Of a stretch of 64,000 bases of DNA, positions 46,769-57,314 are shown in pieces; positions within the stretch are counted from its first letter, which is position 1; every line of letters begins with the position of its first letter. The stretch spans positions 1 through 64,000 of the forward strand of contig CAIOIC010000109.1 of assembly GCA_903858275.1 (NCBI GenBank). The letters are read 5' to 3'. Origin of the DNA: an uncultured Verrucomicrobia subdivision 3 bacterium (GTDB lineage Bacteria > Verrucomicrobiota > Verrucomicrobiia > Limisphaerales > UBA11358). A model generated the notes under the pieces. The model saw nothing but the letters and a program-made list of their open reading frames with translations. It searched no databases and was not told the origin of the DNA. A program made the position numbers and the translations under genes.

Positions 46769-47959
46769 ATGAGAATCATTGACCTCAAAGCACGGTGTGT
46801 GGCAATCCCGTTGGATTGCCAGTTGCGGCACAACACAGGCGTCCATCCGGGATATTTCCTGCGGACGATCTTGGAAATCATTACCGACGAAGGCATCGTC
46901 GGCCTCGGCGAAGTCGGCGGCGGGGACCAGCGCGGTGCGTTGTTGAAACTCAAGCCGCGCATCGTCGGCCTTGATCCGTTCCACCTTGAAGTCATCAAAC
47001 TCAAGGTTCTCCGCAGCATTTATTACATGTCCAACTCCAGACTCTACGGCGCGATCGAGATCGCCTGCCTCGACATCCAGGGCAAGGTGCTGGGCCGACC
47101 GGTAAGCGACCTGCTCGGTGGCGCGGTGCGAGATCGCGTGCCGATGATGGGCGAGCTAAGCTGGCGCTATGATCGTCCCGGCGGCGGCGACGACACCTGC
47201 GCCGAGGATCTCGTCGAACAAGCCGTGGAACTGCATGAGACGCTCGGCGTGAACACGGTGAAAATGAAAGGCGGCGTGGTGGATCCGGATACGGAGGTTC
47301 GCGTAATGGAACTTTGCCGCAAACGGATGGGGCCGAACTTCAACCTGCGCGTGGACGCCAACGGCGTTTGGTCGGTGGCGACGGCGGTGCGGATCGGCCG
47401 GCGGTTGGAGCCGCTCGGCCTCGAATACTTTGAAGACCCGGCGTGGGGCATCGAAGGACTGGCGGCGGTGCGGCGGCAGGTGCGTATTCCGATTGCGACG
47501 AATATGTATCCAGCGAAGTTTGACGACCTCGGTCCGGCGATCCGGCTCGACGCGGTGGACATCGTGTTGACCGATCTGCACTACTGGGAAGGTCCGCGCG
47601 GAGTGAAGGATCTTTGCGCCGTGCTGCGGACTTTCAATCTCGGGGTCGGCATGCACAGCGGCGCGGAATTCGGCATCGAGATGTCGGCCATGCTTCACAC
47701 CGCCTGCACGATTCCCGAAATGCACTTCGCCGGCGACGCCGTCTATAACCATCTCACCGACGACATCATCGTCGGCGGCAAGATGCGTTATGAGGGCGGC
47801 TGCCTGCGCGTGCCGACCGGCCCTGGCCTCGGCGTCGCGCTCGACGAGGAAAAGATGGAAAAATACGAGCGCTACTACGCGGAGAAAGGCGACTACTACG
47901 CACGTTTCCACCAAGATCCGCGCCGGCCGGACTGGTATCCGATTGTGGGCGGAATGTAA
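46769..47959 (+). CDS. Mandelate racemase/muconate lactonizing enzyme family (enolase superfamily)
   Basis: IACLDIQGKVLGRPVSDLLGG, VNTVKMKGGVVDPDTEV, NLRVDANGVWSVATAVRIGRRLEPLGLEYFEDP. Confidence 0.92.
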   Translation: MRIIDLKARCVAIPLDCQLRHNTGVHPGYFLRTILEIITDEGIVGLGEVGGGDQRGALLKLKPRIVGLDPFHLEVIKLKVLRSIYYMSNSRLYGAIEIACLDIQGKVLGRPVSDLLGGAVRDRVPMMGELSWRYDRPGGGDDTCAEDLVEQAVELHETLGVNTVKMKGGVVDPDTEVRVMELCRKRMGPNFNLRVDANGVWSVATAVRIGRRLEPLGLEYFEDPAWGIEGLAAVRRQVRIPIATNMYPAKFDDLGPAIRLDAVDIVLTDLHYWEGPRGVKDLCAVLRTFNLGVGMHSGAEFGIEMSAMLHTACTIPEMHFAGDAVYNHLTDDIIVGGKMRYEGGCLRVPTGPGLGVALDEEKMEKYERYYAEKGDYYARFHQDPRRPDWYPIVGGM

Positions 47960-47967
47960 GGCTTGCT

Positions 47968-48726
47968 ATGAAAACTAATCAGTTAAAAGATAGGGTCGCC
48001 ATTGTGACGGGAGCTTCGCGCGGCATCGGCCGAGCCATCGCGATCGGGCTAGCGGGCAAAGGCGCAGCCATCGTCGTCAACTACGCCACCAAGTCGGCCG
48101 CCGCCGAGGAAGTCGTCAACCAAATCCTAGCCAGAGGCGGCCAAGCGGTCGCCGTTCAGGCTGATATGAAAGACCTCGCGCAACATGAGCGGATCGTGGC
48201 GGCGGCCTGCAAGCATTTCGGCAGAATTGACATTCTGGTTAACAACGCAGCCATTACACACAGGCACCCGTTTCAGGAAGCGACCGCCGCCGCTTGGGAT
48301 GAAATCATGGGGGTTAACTTGAAAGGCGTCTATTTTTTAACTCAAGCGGTGGCGCGCGTCATGGCCCCGCAACACACGGGCAAAATCATTAACATCTCCA
48401 GCGTCCACGACACGCGGGCCATGATGAACAACTCGATCTACTCCATTAGCAAAAGCGGCCTTGTGATGCTGACGAAGTCGCTCGCGCTCGAACTCGCGGA
48501 AAAGGGCATACAAGTGAACTGCATTTCGCCTGGCGCAATCGTGACTGACGAAACCCGCGACCGACTGTCAGACCCCGCATATCGTGACCGCGTCCTAGCG
48601 AAAATTCCGAGCCGCCGCGTCGGCGAGCCGGAGGAAGTGGTCGGCGCCGTTGTGCTACTGGCGTCGCCCGAATCAGATTACATCACCGGAACCACCCTCT
48701 ATGTGGATGGCGGCATGTTGTTGTAA
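47968..48726 (+). CDS. Short-chain dehydrogenase/reductase
   Basis: RVAIVTGASRGIGRAIAIGLAGKGAAIVVNYA, LVNNAAITHRHPF, YSISKSGLVMLTKSLALELAEKGIQVNCISPG. Confidence 0.95.
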   Translation: MKTNQLKDRVAIVTGASRGIGRAIAIGLAGKGAAIVVNYATKSAAAEEVVNQILARGGQAVAVQADMKDLAQHERIVAAACKHFGRIDILVNNAAITHRHPFQEATAAAWDEIMGVNLKGVYFLTQAVARVMAPQHTGKIINISSVHDTRAMMNNSIYSISKSGLVMLTKSLALELAEKGIQVNCISPGAIVTDETRDRLSDPAYRDRVLAKIPSRRVGEPEEVVGAVVLLASPESDYITGTTLYVDGGMLL

Positions 48727-48749
48727 AAACATTCAGCGAAAGAACTCAT

Positions 48750-49283
48750 ATGGCATTTGACATCAAACAGCGCGGCAAACTGACCTACTACTATCGCGCC
48801 AGCCGACCCGTATTCTCCTTCGTCGTCACGGAGGCGATGCCGGATGGCGATCTCCGGGTCTATCTCGCAGGACTGACCGGAGGCGAATCGGCCACGCGCA
48901 ATCTCGGCCTGTCTGACACGGCCACGATGGATCCCGACCGGGAGATTCCGCGCGTGTTCGAGACGTGGGAAGACTGGCTAAAGGAAGCGGGTGTATGCAA
49001 TTCGATCACGGAACTGGATTTCATCGAAATGCATGTTTTTGGTTGCCAACCGAAGTCGCCCAGTCCGCTCGCCGATCCCGCCGGCTATGCCGCCGAAATC
49101 GAGCGCTTGCGCACGGCCTACGGACGCGCCTACGCCGCTTACTTCCATGACCATCTGCCGGAACACGGCCTGCCCGCGCGGTTCACCGTTCATGTTGTGG
49201 ACGTGCCAGACAAGGTGGCGTCCTATGAGTTTTACACAACGGCGCTCCGGCAAAAAAACCGGACCGGAATAAAATCCATCTGA
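48750..49283 (+). CDS. Uncharacterised protein in catabolic operon
   Basis: Intact 177-aa ORF MAFDIKQRGKLTYYYRASRPVFSFVVTEAMPDGDLRVYLAG..., 24 bp after the SDR gene; no family recognised. Confidence 0.75.
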   Translation: MAFDIKQRGKLTYYYRASRPVFSFVVTEAMPDGDLRVYLAGLTGGESATRNLGLSDTATMDPDREIPRVFETWEDWLKEAGVCNSITELDFIEMHVFGCQPKSPSPLADPAGYAAEIERLRTAYGRAYAAYFHDHLPEHGLPARFTVHVVDVPDKVASYEFYTTALRQKNRTGIKSI

Positions 49284-49364
49284 ACACGGCTAAAAAACCT
49301 CTACGGGAAGGCTTGGGTTGTTGGGGGGGCGTATTCCGAGATAATGCATTACCAACCAAACGCC

Positions 49365-49650
49365 ATGAATTTGAAACCAAAGATCACGACACTCGTTATC
49401 GGCCCAATTTTCCCGAAAGCCCATGTTTCGATTCAAGCGGCAAGCTCTGGTTCACAGAATGTAAAGCAGGCTGCCTGACGTGTTTTGCCGACGGAAAACT
49501 GGAGCGCCTTGCCGCCGGTGGCAAAATCGACTGCCTGTCATTTGATGCCGCTGACGACATTTGGTTCACCGATCCGGAAAGCCACAAGTTACGCAAATAT
49601 CTCCGGCGGGAACAGTGCTTCGAGGGCGTGCTGGAGAGAGCGGGGGCGAA
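49365..49650 (+). pseudogene. SMP-30/gluconolactonase-like 5' fragment, frameshifted and fused to duplicated glmS tail
   Basis: MNLKPKITTLVIGPIFP / frameshift / ESPCFDSSGKLWFTECKAGCLTCFADGKLERLAAGGKIDCLSFDAADDIWFTDPESHKLRKYLRR then GANG|CDVDKPRNLAKSVTVE*. Confidence 0.82.
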
Positions 49651-49734
49651 CGGCTGCGATGTGGACAAGCCCCGCAACCTGGCCAAAAGCGTGACCGTGG
49701 AATAATCCTTCAATGATACCGCGGTTGTTGTTGA
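49651..49734 (+). repeat. 84-bp exact direct repeat, distal copy of glmS tail
   Basis: Identical to 44011-44094 base for base; flanks diverge immediately on both sides. Confidence 0.97.
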
Positions 49735-49743
49735 AGTAGAGAA

Positions 49744-49783
49744 ACAAAAGAATTTGTTACTAGACAATATTCTTTGTAACTAG
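49744..49783. repeat. Two adjacent 20-bp imperfect tandem repeats / hairpin
   Basis: ACAAAAGAATTTGTTACTAG | ACAATATTCTTTGTAACTAG (15/20); also AAAGAATTTGT..ACAATATTCTTT hairpin. Confidence 0.7.
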
Positions 49784-49910
49784 AAATTAAGTTGGCAGCG
49801 CAAGCGTGCTTATAAGCGTTTACACCAACAAAAAAACCAGTTTCCCCATGCCAGCAATTGACTCGGCACAGGCGAAAACACAAACTCCAATTTAATCCGC
49901 TTATTTATCT

Positions 49911-52643
49911 ATGAAAATTTGCTGTCTTGTTTTATTCGCTGTGCTCCTCCCCAACATGGTTTCGGCTGCTGATTTATTCATTGCCACCAGCGGTGATGAC
50001 ACCAATCCCGGCACGAAAGCAAAACCGTTTGCAACCTTGAATCGGGCGCGCGCTGAAACCCGCAAGTTCAAGGAACAAGGAGTGACGGTGTGGCTGCGCG
50101 AGGGCACCTATTGCTTTGAGCAGTCGTTTGAATTGAACCAGGCGGATGGAGGTGCTGAAAACCGGCCGGTCGCCTATCGCGCCTTTCAGAACGAGACCGT
50201 TCGGCTGGCGGGTGGCCACCAGATTTCAGCGAGCGACTTCAAACCCGTCACGGACCCTCAAATTCTCAACCGCATCGATGAATCGGCGCGAAACAAGATG
50301 CTTCAAGTCGATCTCAAGGCCATGGGAATCACAAATTTCGGCAGGTTCCCGGATGTTTATCGAGGAAACGCTCCCCTTTTGGAACTCTTCTTCAACGGCC
50401 AACCGATGCCGCTAGCGCGCTGGCCAAACGACGCCTGGATGACCGTCGCACGGACGGTTGCATCCGGGGCAAAACCCTCGCCCGCCAACCCCAAGGGCAT
50501 ACCCAGCACGTTCCTGTATCATGGCGACCGACCGCAGCGGTGGACGAAGGCGGACGAAGTAATGCTTCATGGGTATTGGTGCCAAGACTGGTTTGACGAG
50601 ACCCTGAAGGTCAGGACGATTGACACCGTAGCGCAGACCATCAAATTCGCCGCGCCCGCCGCGTATGGCTTGGGCAGCGGTCTGCGGCGCTACTATGCCC
50701 TGAATCTGCTGGAAGAAATTGATATGCCCGGCGAATGGTATCTGGACCGCAAGACGGGCATTTTATATTTCTGGCCGCCGGCGCCGCTGGCGCGAGCACA
50801 GATGTGGGTCTCGACGCTGGCTAAACCGGTTATCTCAATAAAAGACGCTTCGCATGTGACGCTGCGTGGCCTAACGGTCGAATTTTCGCAAGGCGACGGG
50901 GTGGTCATTGAGGGCGGCCAAGAAAATCTTATTGCCGGCTGCACACTACGCAATCTCGGCGGCATCGCGGTTACTATCAAGGATTTGCCGGGGGCACTGG
51001 GCGGTGGACGGCATAACGGCGTGACCGGCTGCGACATCTCCGAAGTGGGCCGCGAGGGTATCATGCTCAATGGTGGCAATCGAAACACACTTGCCCCGGC
51101 AAAACATTTTGCGGTTAACAACCATATCCATCATTTCGGCCGGTTGATGCGGACCTACGCCGGAGCCATCAGTGTGGATGGGGTTGGCAATCTGGTTGCC
51201 CATAACCTGCTCCATCATGCCCCGCACTCGGCTGTGTTCTTCAAGGGCAACGACCATGTCATCGAATTCAACGAAATGCACCACCTGATGCTGGAGACGC
51301 ACGATGCGGGCGCGATTTATATGGGGCGTAACTGGACCTGCACGGGAAACATGATCCGCTACAACTTCATCCATCATCGCGGCGCGTTTGGCATCGGGTC
51401 GTCCGGAGTCTATCTCGACGACGGAAATGCCGGGAATACAATCTTGGGGAACGTCTTTTACAAGGGAACGTGGGCGACCGTGCTCGGCGGCAGCCGTAAT
51501 ACCACGGTGGCAAACAACATCTTTATCGACTGCGAGCCAGCCGTGAACGTGGACGATCGGGCCTACGTCCACATGGGTGAGAAGGGAACACTTAATCTCA
51601 CCCTGGCGCAGATTCCATACCAACAACCGCCGTGGAGCACTCATTATCCCTACCTCGTCAACATTCTTGAGGATGAACCGGGCGAACCAAAATACAATGT
51701 CGTGACGCGCAATGTTCGCGTTGGCGGGACGTGGACTTGGCTGATTCGCCGCAAGGATGAGACGAAGCCGCCATTGGACCAGCTAATTAAGATCAAAGAC
51801 AACTGGATTGACGGTGATCCCGGATTTGTGGATGCCAAAAATCTCAACTTCAACCTCCGTGACGACTCCCCGGTATATCGGAAGATACCCGGTTTTCAGA
51901 AAATCCCGTTCGATCAAATCGGGTTATATCAGGATGAACTTCGGGCGACCTGGCCCATTTCCGGGGCAAACGAGGCGCGCCAGGAGCCGATGCTCGCCGA
52001 CAAAATTATTTATCCGGCCAAGGTGTTGTGGGGAAAGCCGGGACCGATTCAAGCGTATCGGCTTGAGAAGCCCATCGCCCTCGACGGCAAGGAAGGCGAG
52101 GGAGAATGGCCGAAAACGGGCAACGGAAAGCCCGCAGTCATCGAGCAGGCGCCGGATCGGACGAAGGTGACTGAAACCACGCCGAGGAGCTATGCGCGGG
52201 CTGCGTACGACGATGAATTTCTTTATGTGCTGCTCGTGAATCGTGTGCGCGACGTGAAAGCCCTGACCAGGGGCAAAGAATGGGGCAGGGACGATGGGGT
52301 TGAGATTAGTTTCAAGGATCCGGCCAGCAAGGGACCGGTCCACGTCATCCACGGTTTTGTTTCCGGAATGGTCGAAGCTTCCACCGTGGCGGGCTCAGGC
52401 TTGGAACAGAAAAAACGAATTGAGGACTCCGGCTTGAAACTAGCAACCTCCGTCGGCGACAACTATTGGACGGCGGAATTCCGCCTTCCGCTGAGGACGA
52501 TCGGCATCATGCCGGTGAAGGACAGGAAACTGCAGTTTAATATCGCCACCCGGCAGGCAGCCGCGAATACGCCGTTAGTCTGGACGGGCACCTTTGCGCA
52601 AAACTGGAAAGTCGAGGATGCGGGCGAGTTGGTTTTCAAATGA
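49911..52643 (+). CDS. Secreted right-handed beta-helix protein with C-terminal CBM9-like domain
   Basis: Signal MKICCLVLFAVLLPNMVSA; FIATSGDDTNPGTKAKPFATLNRARAE; repetitive NxIxxxxG motifs; C-terminal YARAAYDDEFLYVLLVNRV..GVEISF. Confidence 0.87.
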   Translation: MKICCLVLFAVLLPNMVSAADLFIATSGDDTNPGTKAKPFATLNRARAETRKFKEQGVTVWLREGTYCFEQSFELNQADGGAENRPVAYRAFQNETVRLAGGHQISASDFKPVTDPQILNRIDESARNKMLQVDLKAMGITNFGRFPDVYRGNAPLLELFFNGQPMPLARWPNDAWMTVARTVASGAKPSPANPKGIPSTFLYHGDRPQRWTKADEVMLHGYWCQDWFDETLKVRTIDTVAQTIKFAAPAAYGLGSGLRRYYALNLLEEIDMPGEWYLDRKTGILYFWPPAPLARAQMWVSTLAKPVISIKDASHVTLRGLTVEFSQGDGVVIEGGQENLIAGCTLRNLGGIAVTIKDLPGALGGGRHNGVTGCDISEVGREGIMLNGGNRNTLAPAKHFAVNNHIHHFGRLMRTYAGAISVDGVGNLVAHNLLHHAPHSAVFFKGNDHVIEFNEMHHLMLETHDAGAIYMGRNWTCTGNMIRYNFIHHRGAFGIGSSGVYLDDGNAGNTILGNVFYKGTWATVLGGSRNTTVANNIFIDCEPAVNVDDRAYVHMGEKGTLNLTLAQIPYQQPPWSTHYPYLVNILEDEPGEPKYNVVTRNVRVGGTWTWLIRRKDETKPPLDQLIKIKDNWIDGDPGFVDAKNLNFNLRDDSPVYRKIPGFQKIPFDQIGLYQDELRATWPISGANEARQEPMLADKIIYPAKVLWGKPGPIQAYRLEKPIALDGKEGEGEWPKTGNGKPAVIEQAPDRTKVTETTPRSYARAAYDDEFLYVLLVNRVRDVKALTRGKEWGRDDGVEISFKDPASKGPVHVIHGFVSGMVEASTVAGSGLEQKKRIEDSGLKLATSVGDNYWTAEFRLPLRTIGIMPVKDRKLQFNIATRQAAANTPLVWTGTFAQNWKVEDAGELVFK

Positions 52644-52659
52644 AAAACAAAGACTTAAA

Positions 52660-53556
52660 ATGAAATTATACATCCGACCTTTATATCTGACTGTGGCCTC
52701 GACCATCTTGTTGCTATCACTTACTTTTTCCCGCGCTGAAATGCAAAAACCCGTTCCACTCTGGCCCGATGGCGCGCCCGGCGCGCTGGGCAGTTCCACC
52801 AACGACATTCCCACCCTCACTCCGTATTTGCCGGACGCCACCAATGCGACCGGCGCGGCAATGGTGATTTGTCCCGGCGGCGGCTATGGCGCTCTCGCGC
52901 CGCATGAAGGCAAAGACTACGCGCTCTGGCTGAACCAGCACGGCATCACTTGTTTCGTTTTGAAATACCGTCTTGGTTCCAATGGCTACCGGCATCCGGC
53001 GATGCTCAATGACGCCGCCCGCGCCGTGCGCTGGGTGCGGGCACATGCGGATGAATTCAAGGTTGATACACGCCGCGTCGGCATCATGGGATCCTCGGCC
53101 GGCGGACATCTGGCTTCCACCCTGGTGACCCATTTTGATTCGGGGAACGCCCAGGCCAAAGACCCGGTTGAACGACAAAGCTCGCGTCCGGATTTGGGGA
53201 TTCTTTGCTACGCCGTGATTTCGCTGGGTGAATTCACCCATCAAGGTTCGAAGAATAATCTGCTGGGGAAAACACCGGCGCCGGAACTGGTGAAACTGCT
53301 TTCCAACGAACTGCAAGTGACCACGAACACACCGCCGTGCTTTTTGTGGACGACGTTTGAAGACAAGGCGGTGCCGATAGAAAACACCCTGCTGTTCGCC
53401 GGCGCGCTGCAAAAAAACCGTGTCCGGTTTGACTTGCACATTTACGAACAAGGCCGGCACGGCATCGGGCTCAAAGACAAGCCGCCCTTTGCCAATCCGC
53501 ATCCGTGGGCGGGCGACTGCCTGTTCTGGCTCAAGGTTCAGGGGGTTGTGAAATAA
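52660..53556 (+). CDS. Secreted alpha/beta hydrolase (BD-FAE-like esterase)
   Basis: VICPGGGYGALAPHEGKDYALWLNQHGITCFVLKYRLG, VGIMGSSAGGHLASTL, RHGIGL. Confidence 0.92.
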   Translation: MKLYIRPLYLTVASTILLLSLTFSRAEMQKPVPLWPDGAPGALGSSTNDIPTLTPYLPDATNATGAAMVICPGGGYGALAPHEGKDYALWLNQHGITCFVLKYRLGSNGYRHPAMLNDAARAVRWVRAHADEFKVDTRRVGIMGSSAGGHLASTLVTHFDSGNAQAKDPVERQSSRPDLGILCYAVISLGEFTHQGSKNNLLGKTPAPELVKLLSNELQVTTNTPPCFLWTTFEDKAVPIENTLLFAGALQKNRVRFDLHIYEQGRHGIGLKDKPPFANPHPWAGDCLFWLKVQGVVK

Positions 53557-53563
53557 TAGGGTT

Positions 53564-54346
53564 GTGAAGTTTTCGCGCATCAGCCGCCGCCAATTTATTG
53601 CCGCCGCCCTTTTGGCGACACCGGGCGCGCTAGTTGCCGATGCCAAGTTAATCGAGCCGACATGGCTGAAAGTCCAAAAACTGCGCATTGGCAACAATCT
53701 TCCGACTCATCGACTTGTTCACTTCACTGATTTACACCACAAGGGCGACATTGATTACCTGGAGGCAGTTGTCGGAAAAATCAACTCTTTGGCTCCGGAT
53801 TTCGTTTGTTTTACCGGGGACATCATTGAGGAGGAAAAGTTTTTAGGCGAGGCATTAGAGATTTTATCCGGCATTAAATCGCCCATGTTTGGCGTGCCGG
53901 GCAATCACGATTATTGGAGCAAGGTTTCGTTTGAGCCCATTCACCGATGTTTTAAAGCTGCCGGTGGAGCATGGCTGATGGATGAACATCGGATTATCGC
54001 CGATGGCAAAATCAATCTGATTGGCATCACCTGCAGCCATGACAACCAAGCTCGAATGCCGCTTGATCCCGCGCAAACCAATATTCTGCTCATGCATTAT
54101 CCAGCATGGGTTAAGAAACTTGGCGGACAAAAATTTAATCTCATGCTTTCCGGACACTCCCATGGGGGCCAAGTGCGGATTCCTTTTTATGGACCACTGA
54201 TGGTGCCGTATGAGGTGGATGAATATGATTGGGGGCTTTTTGAGACCCAATCCGGACCTTTGTATGTGAATTCCGGCATTGGTTACGTTTACGGCTTCAA
54301 TTTTCGTTTTAATTGTCGTCCTGAAATCACCGTGATTGAGATTTGA
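53564..54346 (+). CDS. Metallophosphoesterase (YkuE-like)
   Basis: LVHFTDLHHKGDIDYLE, FVCFTGDIIEE, GVPGNHDYWSK, LSGHSHGGQVRIP. Confidence 0.93.
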   Translation: MKFSRISRRQFIAAALLATPGALVADAKLIEPTWLKVQKLRIGNNLPTHRLVHFTDLHHKGDIDYLEAVVGKINSLAPDFVCFTGDIIEEEKFLGEALEILSGIKSPMFGVPGNHDYWSKVSFEPIHRCFKAAGGAWLMDEHRIIADGKINLIGITCSHDNQARMPLDPAQTNILLMHYPAWVKKLGGQKFNLMLSGHSHGGQVRIPFYGPLMVPYEVDEYDWGLFETQSGPLYVNSGIGYVYGFNFRFNCRPEITVIEI

Positions 54347-54371
54347 TCCGGCGGTTTGTATCGTGCGGGCA

Positions 54372-56414
<2,043 letters not shown>

Positions 56415-56418
56415 ATCC

Positions 56419-56760
56419 ATGAGAATCCCGATTTTAATCCTGATGGCGGTTTCAGCGGGAGTGGCCGGCTGCGGCGACAACTCAAAATCCAAGCAGGTGA
56501 TCAAGGCGGCTGACGAGGTGGCGTCCGCCCCGGCGAATTATGTGAGCGGCGTGGTGCAGGCGCAAAAACACGCGGTCAATGTCATTGACGTATCCGCCAT
56601 CAATCAGGCAATCCAGATGTTCAACGTGCAGGAAGGTCATCTACCCAAAACCTTGCAAGAGCTGGTGCCGAATTACATCGCGAAAATCCCAGAGCCGCCG
56701 TTTGGCCATAAAATTGTCTACAATCCCGCCACTGCCACCGTATCTGTGGTAAAGCAATAA
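56419..56760 (+). CDS. Small hypothetical lipoprotein
   Basis: VAGCGDNSKSKQ lipobox; INQAIQMFNVQEGHLPKTLQELVPNYIAKIPEPPFGHKIVYNP. Confidence 0.75.
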   Translation: MRIPILILMAVSAGVAGCGDNSKSKQVIKAADEVASAPANYVSGVVQAQKHAVNVIDVSAINQAIQMFNVQEGHLPKTLQELVPNYIAKIPEPPFGHKIVYNPATATVSVVKQ

Positions 56761-56762
56761 GC

Positions 56763-57314
56763 ATGAAAGAAACAACTTTCAACCAAACTGGAATCCTGCC
56801 TTTCGAGCGCGGGCTTTGGAATCGGGCGTGGTTCATTATTTTGCTGTGCCTAGTGTTTGTGGAAGTGGACTGGGAATTGGTGCCGCTGACGATGTTTCCC
56901 TTCATCTTTATTTTCCCGGTGATGCTGGCGGCCTGGAACCGCAGTCTCCTTTTTACGATGGTTTGCGGCGGAGCACTGTCGCTGACACGGCTGACCCATC
57001 AGTTCATTTTTGATCGAGCTCCCGATACCGCAAATGAATTTACCGCCGCGCTGATCCGCTTTTTTGTATTGATGCTGCTGGCGGCATTAACCCATCAGCT
57101 CGGGCGGCAGTCGCGCCAGTTGCGCAAGCGAGTCCAAGCGCTGGAAGGCATGCTACCCATCTGTTCTTTCTGCAAATGCATCCGCAACGAAAAGGAAGAA
57201 TGGGTGCAGCTCGAAAATTACATCTCCGGTCATTCCAAGGCGATTTTCACCCACGGCCTCTGCCCCGATTGCGCGACCCGTCATTACGGGGATTATGCGC
57301 CAAAAAAACCATAA
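56763..57314 (+). CDS. Membrane protein with C-terminal two-Cys-pair motif
   Basis: Several TM helices then LEGMLPICSFCKCIRNEKEEWVQLENYISGHSKAIFTHGLCPDCATRHYG. Confidence 0.8.
   Translation: MKETTFNQTGILPFERGLWNRAWFIILLCLVFVEVDWELVPLTMFPFIFIFPVMLAAWNRSLLFTMVCGGALSLTRLTHQFIFDRAPDTANEFTAALIRFFVLMLLAALTHQLGRQSRQLRKRVQALEGMLPICSFCKCIRNEKEEWVQLENYISGHSKAIFTHGLCPDCATRHYGDYAPKKP

Noticed and set aside
44095-49650. Calling the glmS block a Tn7 transposon
   Set aside because: No tnsA-D/tniQ genes, no terminal repeats at the left junction, and an 84-bp duplication instead of 5 bp.
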